A stretch of 64,000 bases of DNA from Streptomyces termitum (GTDB taxonomy: Bacteria; Actinomycetota; Actinomycetes; Streptomycetales; Streptomycetaceae), in assembly GCF_014650175.1 (NCBI RefSeq), contig NZ_BMUL01000014.1, positions 1 through 64,000 on the forward strand, given 5' to 3'. The notes under the pieces are model-generated. The model had not been told where the DNA came from. It worked only from the letters and a program-made list of their open reading frames with translations, and ran no database searches. The position numbers and the translations under genes were made by a program. Of the stretch, positions 52,026-61,817 are shown in pieces (position 1 is the first letter of the stretch; each line of letters opens with the position of its first letter).

Positions 52026-52068
52026 CTACTTCATGGGCGTACTCATCGCGTACTCATCGAGTGCTCAT
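52026..52068 (-). CDS. three overlapping minigenes in the infB leader (MSTR, MSTR, MSTPMK)
   Basis: On the minus strand, ATG AGC ACT CGA TGA (52054-52068), ATG AGT ACG CGA TGA (52043-52057) and a third of six codons (52026-52046) follow each other with ATGA overlaps. They arise from an 11-base near-repeat. The ribosome site before the first is weak (TAGGTCGAG). Translation is unproven; they may be only a tandem repeat. Confidence 0.35.
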
Positions 52069-52136
52069 CGCAATCTCGACCTACTTCCGACTCGCGAGGT
52101 ACCTGACCGCACGGTGTTCCGTGCCGTACTTCCTGT

Positions 52137-52427
52137 TCACTGCGGTGCCGCCTGCGCGGCCTGCTCGATGTGGTCCCGCAGGGCCGCCGTGTCGAGCGGC
52201 CCCGTGACCTTGAAGGCCCTCGGGAACGCCCGGCGGCGGACCGCCAGGTCGAGACAGTGCGAGGCGGGGTGCACGTACGCACCCCGGCCGGGCAGCGTAC
52301 CGCGATGATCGGGGACACACTCGTCCCCACTCACCACGGTCCGCAGCAGATCGCTCTTGGCCGCTCGCTCCCGGCATCCCACGCAGGTTCGCTCGGGGCA
52401 CGCGCGGGCATGCGTCCGGCCAGACAC
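52137..52427 (-). CDS. ylxR: YlxR family RNA-binding protein
   Basis: A 96-residue DUF448 protein. The family motif RTCVGCRERAAKSDLLR near residue 13 and GRGAYVHPASHCLDLAVRR near 48 are complete. YlxR genes lie between nusA and infB in most Gram-positives; the protein has been linked to RNase P or transcription control in some species. ATG at 52425-52427 is used; position between nusA and infB supports the call. Confidence 0.93.
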   Translation of the reverse strand: MSGRTHARACPERTCVGCRERAAKSDLLRTVVSGDECVPDHRGTLPGRGAYVHPASHCLDLAVRRRAFPRAFKVTGPLDTAALRDHIEQAAQAAPQ

Positions 52428-52522
52428 GATTAAGTCTACCTCCCCGTACCGACCTCACCCGTTTGGGGCAAAAATCGAACACCTGTTGGCCAAAAACGGT
52501 CTCGGGCTTGCGGTCGGACCGC

Positions 52523-53518
52523 TCAGCCCTCCTCGCCCTGGGGCTCGGTGTCCGGCCGGATGTCGATGCGCCAGCCGGTGAGCCGGGCGGCCAGCCGGGC
52601 GTTCTGGCCCTCCTTGCCGATGGCGAGGGAGAGCTGGTAGTCGGGGACGGTCACCCGGGCGGACCGGGCGGCCATGTCGACGACCTCGACCCGGGAGACG
52701 CGGGCCGGGGAGAGGGCGTTCGCCACCATCTCGGCCGGGTCGTCCGACCAGTCGACGATGTCGATCTTCTCACCGAGCAGCTCCGCCATCACGTTCCGCA
52801 CGCGCCCGCCCATCGGGCCGATGCAGGCGCCCTTGGCGTTCAGGCCCGAACGGGTGGAGCGGACCGCGATCTTGGTGCGGTGACCGGCCTCGCGGGCGAT
52901 GGCGGAGATCTCCACCGAACCGTCGGCGATCTCCGGCACCTCCAGGGCGAAGAGCTTCTTCACCAGGTTGGGGTGGGTGCGCGACAGGGTGACGGACGGG
53001 CCGCGGACGCCCTTGGCGACCCGGACGACGTACGTGCGCAGCCGCAGGCCGTGCGTGTACTCCTCGCCCGGCACCTGCTCCTGCACCGGCAGGATGGCCT
53101 CCAGCTTGTCGTCCAGCTTCACCAGGACGTTCTTCGGGTCCTTGCCCTGCTGCACCACGCCGGCCACCACGTCGCCCTCGCGGCGGGCGTACTCGCCGAA
53201 GGTGACGTCGTTCTCGGCGTCGCGCAGCCGCTGCTGGATGACCTGGCGGGCGGTGCTCGCCGCGATGCGGCCGAAGTCCGACGGGGTGTCGTCGAACTCC
53301 TTGGGCTCCTGCCCCTCCTCCAGGTCCGCCGCGTCCTCCTCGGCCCACACCGTCACGTGGCCGGTGTGCCGGTCGAGCTCCACGCGCGCGTGGCGGCGGG
53401 CCGACGGCGTGCGGTGGTACGCGATGAGGAGGGCCGACTCGATCGCCTCGACCAGCATCTCGAAGGAGATGTCCTTCTCCTGTGCCAAGCCCTTCAGGAG
53501 CTTCACGTCGATGTCCAC
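52523..53518 (-). CDS. nusA: transcription elongation/termination factor NusA
   Basis: A 331-residue NusA with N-terminal RNA-polymerase-binding domain, S1 domain (about 110-190, REGDVVAGVVQQG), and two KH domains (GACIGPMGGRVRNVMAEL, then the VTVPDYQLSLAIGKEGQNAR region). It lacks the C-terminal acidic repeats of E. coli NusA, normal for actinomycetes. The GTG start (53516-53518) lies two bases after the rimP stop, its ribosome site GGAGG inside the end of rimP. Confidence 0.96.
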   Translation of the reverse strand: MDIDVKLLKGLAQEKDISFEMLVEAIESALLIAYHRTPSARRHARVELDRHTGHVTVWAEEDAADLEEGQEPKEFDDTPSDFGRIAASTARQVIQQRLRDAENDVTFGEYARREGDVVAGVVQQGKDPKNVLVKLDDKLEAILPVQEQVPGEEYTHGLRLRTYVVRVAKGVRGPSVTLSRTHPNLVKKLFALEVPEIADGSVEISAIAREAGHRTKIAVRSTRSGLNAKGACIGPMGGRVRNVMAELLGEKIDIVDWSDDPAEMVANALSPARVSRVEVVDMAARSARVTVPDYQLSLAIGKEGQNARLAARLTGWRIDIRPDTEPQGEEG

Positions 53519-53520
53519 GG

Positions 53521-54018
53521 CTACGCCTCCTCTTCCTTCTTGTCCTTGCGGTTGAACTCGATCTCGACACGCGCCTTGGCGATCTCGGCGAACGCGACCC
53601 GGCGGGCGGTGGCCTTGCGGCCCTTCACGCCCGGCACCTCGGTGTCGATGCCGTCCTCGTCCACGGCCAGGACGCGGGTGACCAGCTCCCCGCCCTCGGC
53701 GAGCTGGAGCTTCACCAGCCGGCCGGTCGCCCGGACGTAGTGGCGGTGCTCGAAGAGCGGGCGGTCGGCGCCCGGGGAGCTGACCTCCAGGACGTACTCG
53801 CCGTCGCCCATGGCGTCGGTCTCGTCCAGCTTCGCGGAGATCGCGCGGCTCAGCTCCGCGCAGGCGTCCAGCTCCACGCCCTCGTCCGAGTCGACGACGA
53901 TCCTCAGCAGTCCCCGGCGGCCGGCCCGGGACACCTCGATCTCTTCCAGATCCAGGTCCTCCGCGCGGACGAGCGGCTCAACGAGTCCGCGCAGCCTGTC
54001 GCTCTGGGTGGTGCTCAT
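53521..54018 (-). CDS. rimP: ribosome maturation factor RimP
   Basis: A 165-residue RimP for 30S assembly. Landmarks are LDLEEIEVSRAGRRGLLRIV, then VSSPGADRPL near residue 95, and a Lys/Glu-rich end. ATG at 54016-54018 has GAGGAG upstream; the frame extending to 54141 is not part of the family. First gene of rimP-nusA-ylxR-infB and divergent from the lipoprotein at 54210. Confidence 0.95.
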   Translation of the reverse strand: MSTTQSDRLRGLVEPLVRAEDLDLEEIEVSRAGRRGLLRIVVDSDEGVELDACAELSRAISAKLDETDAMGDGEYVLEVSSPGADRPLFEHRHYVRATGRLVKLQLAEGGELVTRVLAVDEDGIDTEVPGVKGRKATARRVAFAEIAKARVEIEFNRKDKKEEEA

Positions 54019-54209
54019 CCGGGTGACTCCTCGGCCGCGTGTGCTGTTGTGGGTACGTCGCTCGTCGCTGCGTGTCGCTGCGTGTCGGCTCAAGGGTATC
54101 CGGTCCCGGAGGGTGTTGCCGCCCACCGCCGGGGCGCCCACGGGTACGCTCGCCTGCGGTGATCTTCGACGGGCGGCCGGGAGGGGTCCGGAATGCTGAG
54201 GGAGAGAGC

Positions 54210-54782
54210 GTGACGACGACGGGCAGACGGGCCGTGCTCGCGGCGGGTGCCTCGGCCGCCGCGGCGGTCCTGGCCGGATGCGCCTCCGACGGCGGCCCCC
54301 GCCGCCCGAGCGCCGCCGAACGGGCGGCCGCCCGGGAGGCCGAACGGGTGGCCCGCGCCGAGACCGCCCTGCGCGGCCGGGCGGCGGCCGCCTCGCGGAC
54401 CCTGCTGGAACGTTACGACGCCGCCCTCGCCGCCCATCCCGCGCTCCGCCCCCGGCTGGCCCCGCTCCGCGCCTCGGCCGCCGCCCACGCCGAGGCCCTG
54501 GGCGAAGGCGGCCCGACCCTGGCGCCCGCCCCCGCCGCGTCCGCGTCCGCCACGGCCTCCGGCACCCCGGCCGCCGTCCCCGCGACCACGCCCGCGGCCC
54601 CGCCCGTCCCCGCCGACCCGGCCGCCGCCCTGCGGGAGCTCGCCGCCGCCGCGCGCGCCGCCGCCGACGCCCAGACCGCCGAGCTGGACGCCGCCCCGCC
54701 CGAGTACGCCCGCCTCCTCGCCTCCGTGGCCGCCGCCGGGTCCTGCCACGCCTACCTGCTCACCGAAGGAGCCCGGAGATGA
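54210..54782 (+). CDS. alanine-rich lipoprotein, unknown
   Basis: A 190-residue protein starting at GTG 54210 after GAGGGAGAGAGC. The export signal has RR at residues 6-7 and lipobox VLAGC with Cys24, so it may use the Tat route. The mature part is Ala-rich helix, a Pro/Thr/Ala linker (about 110-145) and another helix. The next gene overlaps by ATGA and encodes a ferritin-like protein, so the two probably act together. No family recognised. Confidence 0.75.
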   Translation: MTTTGRRAVLAAGASAAAAVLAGCASDGGPRRPSAAERAAAREAERVARAETALRGRAAAASRTLLERYDAALAAHPALRPRLAPLRASAAAHAEALGEGGPTLAPAPAASASATASGTPAAVPATTPAAPPVPADPAAALRELAAAARAAADAQTAELDAAPPEYARLLASVAAAGSCHAYLLTEGARR

Positions 54783-55198
54783 GCGCCCTCGCCGCCGCGC
54801 AGGCCGCCCTCGCCGCCGAGCACGCGGCGGTCTACGGCTACGGGGTCGTCGGCGGCCGGGTGGGCGAGGACCGCCGCGCCGAGGCCGCCGCCGCCCTCCA
54901 GGCCCACCGGGCCCGCCGGGACGCGCTGCGCCGCACCGTCCGCGACCTCGGCGGCACCCCGGCCGCCGCGGCCGCCGCGTACGGGCTGCCCTTCCCGGTC
55001 GCCGACCCGGCCGGCGCGGTCCGGCTCGCGGCCGTCCTGGAGGACCGGGTCGCCGGGGTCTACTCCGACCTGGTGCGGGCCGCCTCGGGGCCGCTGCGCC
55101 GGGAGGCGGCGGCCGGGCTGCGCGAGGCGGCGGTCCGCGCGGTGCGCTGGCGCGGCGGCGACGTAACCTTTCCAGGGCTCGCCGAACGGGCCTCCTGA
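54779..55198 (+). CDS. ferritin-like (DUF4439-type) protein
   Basis: A 139-residue four-helix protein. The pattern LAAEHAAVYGYGVVGGR with EDRVAGVYSDLVRA later is typical of the DUF4439 ferritin-like group. Glu and His that would bind metal in ferritins are only partly present (Glu14, His15). Coupled to the preceding lipoprotein by an ATGA overlap. Function unknown; metal or oxidative-stress roles are inferred from the fold only. Confidence 0.78.
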   Translation: MSALAAAQAALAAEHAAVYGYGVVGGRVGEDRRAEAAAALQAHRARRDALRRTVRDLGGTPAAAAAAYGLPFPVADPAGAVRLAAVLEDRVAGVYSDLVRAASGPLRREAAAGLREAAVRAVRWRGGDVTFPGLAERAS

Positions 55199-55231
55199 GC
55201 CCCCGGACCGAACGATGGGAACAACGCGCGC

Positions 55232-56131
55232 ATGGGTTTCGAACCGCCCCGGCGACTGACGACGGCGCTCCGCGAGAAGTACGGGGACGCCGCCGCGGCC
55301 GACTGGCTCGGGCGGCTGCCCGGCCTCGCCGAGCGGGTCCCGGAGGCGGCGGGCCTCACCGTGGAGCGGGTCGTCGCGCCCGGCGGGCGCGGCAGCCTCG
55401 TCCTGCTCGTGCGCGACGCCGGCGGCGAGCCCGCCACCCTGAAGATCGCGCCGTCCTTCACCCACCCCGGGCGGGAGCGGGACGCCCTCGCGCACTGGAA
55501 CGGCTGGGGGGCCGTACGGCTCCTCTCCGAGGCCCCCGAGGGCGCCCTCGTCCTCGAACGGCTGCACCCGGAGGTGTCCCTCCGCTCGCTGCCCGAGGCC
55601 AAGGCGCTCCTGGAGGCCGCCGGGACCGTGCGGAAGCTGTGGGTGGAGCCGCCGGCCGGGCACTCCTTCGAGACCGTCGCCGAGCGCACCGCCCGCCAGG
55701 CGTCCGCCATGGAGCCGTACGCCTCCGACCCGGTCGCCGGGGACCTGGTCGCCGCCGCGCTCGCGGCCCGCACGGAGCTGCTCGCCGGGACCGCCGAGGA
55801 GCTGCTGCTGCACGGCGACTTCCGGCAGGGCAAGGTGCTCGGCGGCGACCGCGCGCCCTGGCTGGCCGTCGGCCCCGACCCGGTCGTCGGCGAGCGCGCC
55901 CACGACCTGGCGCGGCTGGTGCGGGAGCGGGTCGAGGACCTGGTGGCCTCCGCCGCGGGCGCCCCGGCGGCCCGGCGCCGGGTCAACCGGCTGGCCGACT
56001 CGCTCGACGTCGACCGGGACCGGCTGCGCGGCTGGACCCTCTTCCGGACCGTGGAGTCCGGCACCCGGGCGCTGGCGGCGGGGCGGCGGCAGGAGGCCGA
56101 GTGGCTGCTGGAGTTCGCCGGCTGGCTGTGA
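55232..56131 (+). CDS. aminoglycoside-phosphotransferase-like protein with altered active site
   Basis: A 299-residue protein resembling streptomycin 6-kinase/hydroxyurea phosphotransferase enzymes. The ATP-lysine region is ATLKIA (Lys71) and the Brenner-like motif is HGDFRQGK (194-201). The expected Asn of HGDxxxxN is Lys201, and the DPK/DP motif near residue 214 reads GPDPVVGERAHDL, with Gly214 where the metal-binding Asp should be. It may have lost kinase activity or use a different chemistry. ATG 55232, 33 bases after the ferritin-like gene. Confidence 0.8.
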   Translation: MGFEPPRRLTTALREKYGDAAAADWLGRLPGLAERVPEAAGLTVERVVAPGGRGSLVLLVRDAGGEPATLKIAPSFTHPGRERDALAHWNGWGAVRLLSEAPEGALVLERLHPEVSLRSLPEAKALLEAAGTVRKLWVEPPAGHSFETVAERTARQASAMEPYASDPVAGDLVAAALAARTELLAGTAEELLLHGDFRQGKVLGGDRAPWLAVGPDPVVGERAHDLARLVRERVEDLVASAAGAPAARRRVNRLADSLDVDRDRLRGWTLFRTVESGTRALAAGRRQEAEWLLEFAGWL

Positions 56132-56243
56132 GCCCGGCCGGCGGCGGGTCCGCGGGCTTCGGGGGCATCCCGGCAGCCTCCGGGGCGTTCGCCCACCCCT
56201 GGGAGGGAATACCCTTTTTGTAACCCTTCCCGAGGGGGCCGTG

Positions 56244-57134
56244 ATGATCGAGACAATCCTCTGGGCGATCGCGGGCGCGGGCGCCGCGGCCGCGGTCTAC
56301 GCGGGCGCCGCCGCGCGCGTGATCAAGCAGTACGAGCGGGGCGTCGTCTTCCGCTTCGGCCGGCTGCGGGGCGAGGCCCGCCCGCCCGGCTTCACCATGA
56401 TCGTTCCGGCCGTCGACCGGCTCCACAAGGTCAACATGCAGATCGTCACCATGCCCGTGCCCGCCCAGGAGGGCATCACCCGGGACAACGTGACGGTCCG
56501 GGTCGACGCGGTCGTCTACTTCCGGGTCGTGGACGCGGCGGAGGCCCTGATCCGGGTCGAGGACTACCGGTTCGCCGTCTCGCAGATGGCGCAGACCTCG
56601 CTGCGGTCGATCATCGGCAAGAGCGACCTCGACGACCTGCTCTCCAACCGGGAGCAGCTCAACCAGGGCCTGGAGCTGATGCTGGACTCCCCCGCGATCG
56701 GCTGGGGCGTGCAGATCGACCGGGTCGAGATCAAGGACGTCTCGCTGCCGGAGACGATGAAGCGGTCCATGGCCCGGCAGGCCGAGGCCGACCGGGAGCG
56801 GCGCGCCCGCCTGATCAACGCGGACGCGGAGCTCCAGGCGTCGAAGAAGCTCGCGGAGGCGGCGCGGCAGATGGAGGACACGCCGTCCGCGCTCCAGCTC
56901 CGGCTGCTCCAGACCGTGATGGCGGTGTCGGCGGAGAAGAACTCGACGCTGGTCCTGCCGATCCCGGTGGAGCTGCTGCGCTTCCTGGAGCGGGCCGCCC
57001 CGGAGTCCGGCGGCGCCCCGAGGGCCGCCGGCGCGGCCGCTCCCCCGGTGGTCGCCCCCGTCACCCCGCTGCCCCCGGTGGAGGACCTCACCGGGCCCTC
57101 GGTGGAGCCGGCGCCCCGGTCCGAGGCCGCCTGA
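56244..57134 (+). CDS. SPFH/stomatin-like membrane protein (slipin)
   Basis: A 296-residue SPFH protein. One N-terminal membrane helix (about 3-22), then the slipin domain with EQYERGVVFRFGRL-like start (IKQYERGVVFRFGRL), a GxxxIxPxxD stretch and NREQLNQGLE, followed by a Glu/Ala/Arg coiled coil (about 175-225) and a Pro-rich tail. Such proteins form membrane scaffolds, often with an NfeD-type partner, which is absent here. ATG 56244 is chosen; GTG 56241 adjoins it. Confidence 0.9.
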   Translation: MIETILWAIAGAGAAAAVYAGAAARVIKQYERGVVFRFGRLRGEARPPGFTMIVPAVDRLHKVNMQIVTMPVPAQEGITRDNVTVRVDAVVYFRVVDAAEALIRVEDYRFAVSQMAQTSLRSIIGKSDLDDLLSNREQLNQGLELMLDSPAIGWGVQIDRVEIKDVSLPETMKRSMARQAEADRERRARLINADAELQASKKLAEAARQMEDTPSALQLRLLQTVMAVSAEKNSTLVLPIPVELLRFLERAAPESGGAPRAAGAAAPPVVAPVTPLPPVEDLTGPSVEPAPRSEAA

Positions 57135-57140
57135 GCACGG

Positions 57141-57179
57141 CTCCGGCCGGGCGCCCCCGTGCGGGGTGCCCGGCCGGAG
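57141..57179. terminator. bidirectional terminator between SPFH gene and proS
   Basis: A 17-bp stem (57141-57157 with 57163-57179) with a single G-U pair and a five-base loop lies between two convergent genes. Confidence 0.8.
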
Positions 57180-57188
57180 TGCGGACGG

Positions 57189-58892
57189 TCAGGCCGTGAG
57201 GGCCGCGAGGGCCTCCTCGACGGTGAGCTCCTCGCGCTCGCCGGTGCGGCGGTCCTTCAGCTCCACGACGCCCTCGCCCGCGCGGCGGCCGGCGACGAGG
57301 ATCTTCGGGACGCCCATCAGCTCGGAGTCGGTGAACTTGACGCCCGGGGAGACGCCCGCGCGGTCGTCGACGAGGACGCGCAGCCCGGCGGCGGCGAGCT
57401 TGTCGGAGACCTCCAGGGCCAGCTCGGTCTGGAGCGCCTTGCCGGCCGCGACGACGTGGACGTCGGCGGGGGCGACCTCGGCGGGCCAGCACAGGCCCTT
57501 GTCGTCGGCGGTCTGCTCGGCGAGGGCGGCGACGGCGCGGGAGACGCCGATGCCGTAGGAGCCCATGGTGACGCGGACGGGCTTGCCGTTCTGGCCGAGG
57601 ACGTCGAGCTTCAGCGCGTCCGCGTACTTGCGGCCGAGCTGGAAGATGTGGCCGATCTCGATGGCGCGGTCCAGCTTGAGGCCGGTGCCGCACTCGGGGC
57701 ACGGGTCGCCGTCCTGGACGACGACGACGTCGACGTACGCGGACACCTCGAAGTCACGGCCCGCGACGACGTTCTTCGCGTGCGTGCCCTCCTTGTTGGC
57801 GCCGGTGATCCAGGAGGTGCCGGGGGCCACGCGCGGGTCGGCGAGGTAGGTGACCTTCTCCAGGCCCTGCGGGCCGACGTAGCCGCGCACCAGGTCGGGG
57901 CGGGCGGCGAAGTCCTCCTCCGTCACCAGCTCGACCACGGCCGTGGGGCCGAAGTGCTCCTCGACCTTGTCCATGTCGACCTCGCGGTCGCCGGGGACGC
58001 CGATGGCGACGATCTCGCCGTCGACCTTGACCAGCAGGTTCTTGAGGGTGGCGGAGGCCGGGACGCCGAGGGAGGCGGCGAGGGTCTCGATGGTGGGGGT
58101 GTCCGGGGTGGGGATCTCCTCGGCGGCGGGGACGGCCGAGCCGTCGACCGCCACGACCTTCTGGTACACGGCCTCGGTGTTGGCGGCGAAGTCGCAGTTC
58201 GGGCAGTCGGCGAAGGTGTCCTCGCCGGCCTCGGCGGGGGCGAGGAACTCCTCGGACTTGGAGCCGCCCATGGCGCCGGCGGTGGCGGCGCAGATGCGGT
58301 AGTCGAGGCCGAGGCGCTCGAAGATCCGCTGGTACGCCTGGCGGTGCAGGCCGTAGGAGTGGGCCAGGCCCTCGTCCTCGGTGTCGAAGGAGTAGGAGTC
58401 CTTCATGAGGAACTCGCGGCCGCGCAGGATGCCGGCGCGGGGGCGGGCCTCGTCGCGGAACTTGGTCTGGATCTGGTACAGGATGACCGGCAGGTCCTTG
58501 TAGGACGAGCACTGGTCCTTGACCAGGAGGGTGAAGATCTCCTCGTGGGTGGGGCCGAGGAGGTAGTCGCCGCCCTTGCGGTCCTGGAGGCGGAAGAGCT
58601 CGGCGCCGTACTCGTCCCAGCGGCCGGTGGCCTCGTAGGGCTCGCGGGGCAGCAGGGCGGGGAGGGAGACCTCCTGGGCGCCGACGGCGTCCATCTCCTC
58701 GCGGACGATCCGCTCGACGTTGGAGAGCACCTTCTTGCCGAGCGGCAGCCAGCTCCAGATGCCGGCGGCGGTGCGGCGGACGTATCCGGCGCGGACGAGG
58801 AGCTTGTGGGAGAGGACCTCGGCGTCCGCCGGGTCGTCGCGCAGCGTCTTCGCCATCAACTGGGACATGCGCTGGACCGGTGCCTTGGCCAT
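57189..58892 (-). CDS. proS: prolyl-tRNA synthetase
   Basis: A 567-residue bacterial-type class II enzyme. Class II motif 2 is visible in FRDEARPRAGILRGREFLMK. The editing insertion (about 225-405) follows, including ANKEGTHAKNVVAGRDF, then motif 3 MGSYGIGVSR and the anticodon domain. ATG at 58890-58892 has AGGAG upstream and gives MAKAPVQRMS, the usual start; longer upstream frames are spurious. Confidence 0.96.
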   Translation of the reverse strand: MAKAPVQRMSQLMAKTLRDDPADAEVLSHKLLVRAGYVRRTAAGIWSWLPLGKKVLSNVERIVREEMDAVGAQEVSLPALLPREPYEATGRWDEYGAELFRLQDRKGGDYLLGPTHEEIFTLLVKDQCSSYKDLPVILYQIQTKFRDEARPRAGILRGREFLMKDSYSFDTEDEGLAHSYGLHRQAYQRIFERLGLDYRICAATAGAMGGSKSEEFLAPAEAGEDTFADCPNCDFAANTEAVYQKVVAVDGSAVPAAEEIPTPDTPTIETLAASLGVPASATLKNLLVKVDGEIVAIGVPGDREVDMDKVEEHFGPTAVVELVTEEDFAARPDLVRGYVGPQGLEKVTYLADPRVAPGTSWITGANKEGTHAKNVVAGRDFEVSAYVDVVVVQDGDPCPECGTGLKLDRAIEIGHIFQLGRKYADALKLDVLGQNGKPVRVTMGSYGIGVSRAVAALAEQTADDKGLCWPAEVAPADVHVVAAGKALQTELALEVSDKLAAAGLRVLVDDRAGVSPGVKFTDSELMGVPKILVAGRRAGEGVVELKDRRTGEREELTVEEALAALTA

Positions 58893-58963
58893 GGTTCTCG
58901 TACTCCTGCCGGGACTGAAAGTGATGGCCCCGAGGTTAGCCGGGGGGCACCGTCCGCGAGAAA

Positions 58964-59509
58964 TCAGTTCCGGCGGGCGAGCGGCAGCGGGGCGCCCATC
59001 ACCGCGTAGGGGCGGGCGGCGCTCGGGAAGTGGACCGGGCGGGCGAGGTCGGTGTAGCCGAGGGAGCGGTAGAGGCCGCGGGCCGGGGATTCGGTGTCGA
59101 TGGCGGAGAGGATGGAGCGCTTCTCGTCGGCGGTGCCGGTGATGGTGGTGATCAGGCCCAGGCCGAGGCCCCGGCCCTGGAAGGCGGGGTGGACGTGGAG
59201 TTCGGTGATGACGAAGGAGGCGTCGAGCCAGTCGGCGGTGCCGGTGGCGCGCAGGTACGGCTCCACGACGGTGGACCACCAGTGGGTGCGGTCGTTGGGC
59301 ATGCCGTACACGAAGCCGACGAGCCGTCCGTCGGGGGTGGTGGCGCCGTAGGCGCGGGCGCCGGGGCAGAGCAGGTGGCGCAGCACGATGTGGCGGCGCA
59401 CGGCGATCTCCTCGGCGTCGAGTCCGAAGGCGACCGCCTGTACGGCGAGGGCCTCGTCCACCCGGGCGGCGAGGTTGACGGGTCCGATCACGGCCTGTGC
59501 GTCGTCCAT
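58964..59509 (-). CDS. GNAT N-acetyltransferase
   Basis: A 181-residue single-domain acetyltransferase. The acetyl-CoA loop is visible as VHPAFQGRGLGLGLI near residue 105, with ARGLYRSLGYTDL after it. The substrate is unknown. ATG at 59507-59509 is used. It lies between proS and a second, unrelated-looking GNAT gene on the same strand. Confidence 0.85.
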   Translation of the reverse strand: MDDAQAVIGPVNLAARVDEALAVQAVAFGLDAEEIAVRRHIVLRHLLCPGARAYGATTPDGRLVGFVYGMPNDRTHWWSTVVEPYLRATGTADWLDASFVITELHVHPAFQGRGLGLGLITTITGTADEKRSILSAIDTESPARGLYRSLGYTDLARPVHFPSAARPYAVMGAPLPLARRN

Positions 59510-59550
59510 GCGGCGCAACCCTACAAGCGGCGGGGGGCCGGGGACAGCAA

Positions 59551-60393
59551 CTAGAAGAGCACGCTCATGAAGGCGCCGGTCTCGCGGAAGCCGACGCGGC
59601 GGTAGGCGGCGCGGGCGGGGGTGTTGTAGTCGTTGACGTACAGGCTGACGACGGGGGCGACGTCGGCGAGGGCGTAGCGCAGGACGGCGGCCATGCCGGT
59701 CTCGGAGAGGCCCTTGCCGCGGTGCTCGGGGGCGACCCAGACGCCCTGGATCTGGCAGGCCTGGCGGGTGGCGGCGCCGATCTCGGCCTTGAAGACGACC
59801 TTGCCGTCCTCGATGCGGGCGAAGGCGCGGCCGGAGCCGACGAGTTCGGCGACGCGGGCCTGGTAGAGCAGGCCGCCGTCGCCGGCCAGCGGGGAGACGC
59901 CGACCTCCTCGGTGAACATGGCGACGCAGGCGGGGGTGATGACCTCCATCTCGTCCTTGCGGACGCGGCGGACGAGGGGGTCGGGGGTGACGGTGGCGGA
60001 GGGTTCCTCGGCGACCATGAGGGGCTGGTGGGCGCGGACGTCGCGGGCGGGGCCCCAGGAGGGTTCGAGGAGGCGCCAGAGGGCGGCGGTGGGTTCGGCG
60101 GGGCCGACGATGGAGGAGCAGCGGCGGCCGATGCGGCGGGCCCGGTCGGCGAAGGCGCGGACGGCCTCGGGGGTGGCGCAGATGGGGACCAGGTTGGCGC
60201 CGGCGTAGCAGAGCGAGGCGAGCCGGCCCTCGGTGTACCAGCCCCACATCTCGCCGCCGAGCCGCCAGGGGTCGAGGCCGGCGAGCTGGACGCGGGCGGT
60301 GACGAAGGCGTTCTCGACGGGGGCGCTGTCGAGGACAGCGAGGGCGGCGCCGAGGTCGGCGGGTTCGAGGACCCGGGCGGTCTGTGTCAACAC
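59551..60393 (-). CDS. GNAT acetyltransferase with N-terminal DUF4081-type domain
   Basis: A 280-residue protein. The N-terminal half (about 1-130) includes VENAFVTARVQLAGLDPWRL, seen in DUF4081-GNAT proteins; the C-terminal half has the acetyl-CoA loop VWVAPEHRGKGLSETGMAAV and the ending YRRVGFRETGAF. GTG at 60391-60393 with GGTGAGG upstream. It sits between ispG and proS, a position common in Streptomyces, but the substrate is not known. Confidence 0.88.
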   Translation of the reverse strand: MLTQTARVLEPADLGAALAVLDSAPVENAFVTARVQLAGLDPWRLGGEMWGWYTEGRLASLCYAGANLVPICATPEAVRAFADRARRIGRRCSSIVGPAEPTAALWRLLEPSWGPARDVRAHQPLMVAEEPSATVTPDPLVRRVRKDEMEVITPACVAMFTEEVGVSPLAGDGGLLYQARVAELVGSGRAFARIEDGKVVFKAEIGAATRQACQIQGVWVAPEHRGKGLSETGMAAVLRYALADVAPVVSLYVNDYNTPARAAYRRVGFRETGAFMSVLF

Positions 60394-60501
60394 GAGGGGG
60401 CCTCACCGTGCGGTTCTGCTGGTCTCCGCACTGTACCCCCTCCCGTTTTGCGGGGCGCGGCTCTCTTCCGGGCGGCTTCGCGCCGGTCCGGGGCGGACGC
60501 G

Positions 60502-60538
60502 CGCGACCCCTCCGGCCCGGTGGGGCGGAGGGGTCGCG
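60502..60538 (-). terminator. ispG terminator
   Basis: Perfect 13-bp stem CGCGACCCCTCCG (60502-60514) with 60526-60538, 11-base loop, 18 bases after the ispG stop. Confidence 0.78.
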
Positions 60539-60555
60539 GGGTGGTGCGGGAGGGG

Positions 60556-61713
<1,158 letters not shown>

Positions 61714-61779
61714 CTGAAGTGCAACCTCAAAGGTCGTGCGTCGGCGGGCTCAGGCTTTCGAGATTACCGCCCCGGGCGC

Positions 61780-61811
61780 GGGGGGCCGGACACGGCGGTG
61801 CCCGTCCCCCC
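61780..61811 (-). terminator. hairpin between rseP and ispG
   Basis: A long stem with two mismatches (61780-61793 with 61798-61811) lies just after the rseP stop. It may partly end the dxr-rseP transcript before ispG. Confidence 0.5.
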
Positions 61812-61817
61812 TGGGAG

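Noticed and set aside
55232..56131. A functional antibiotic-resistance kinase
   Set aside because: Two metal/catalytic positions are substituted and the gene is in a core neighbourhood, so a resistance call is not supported.
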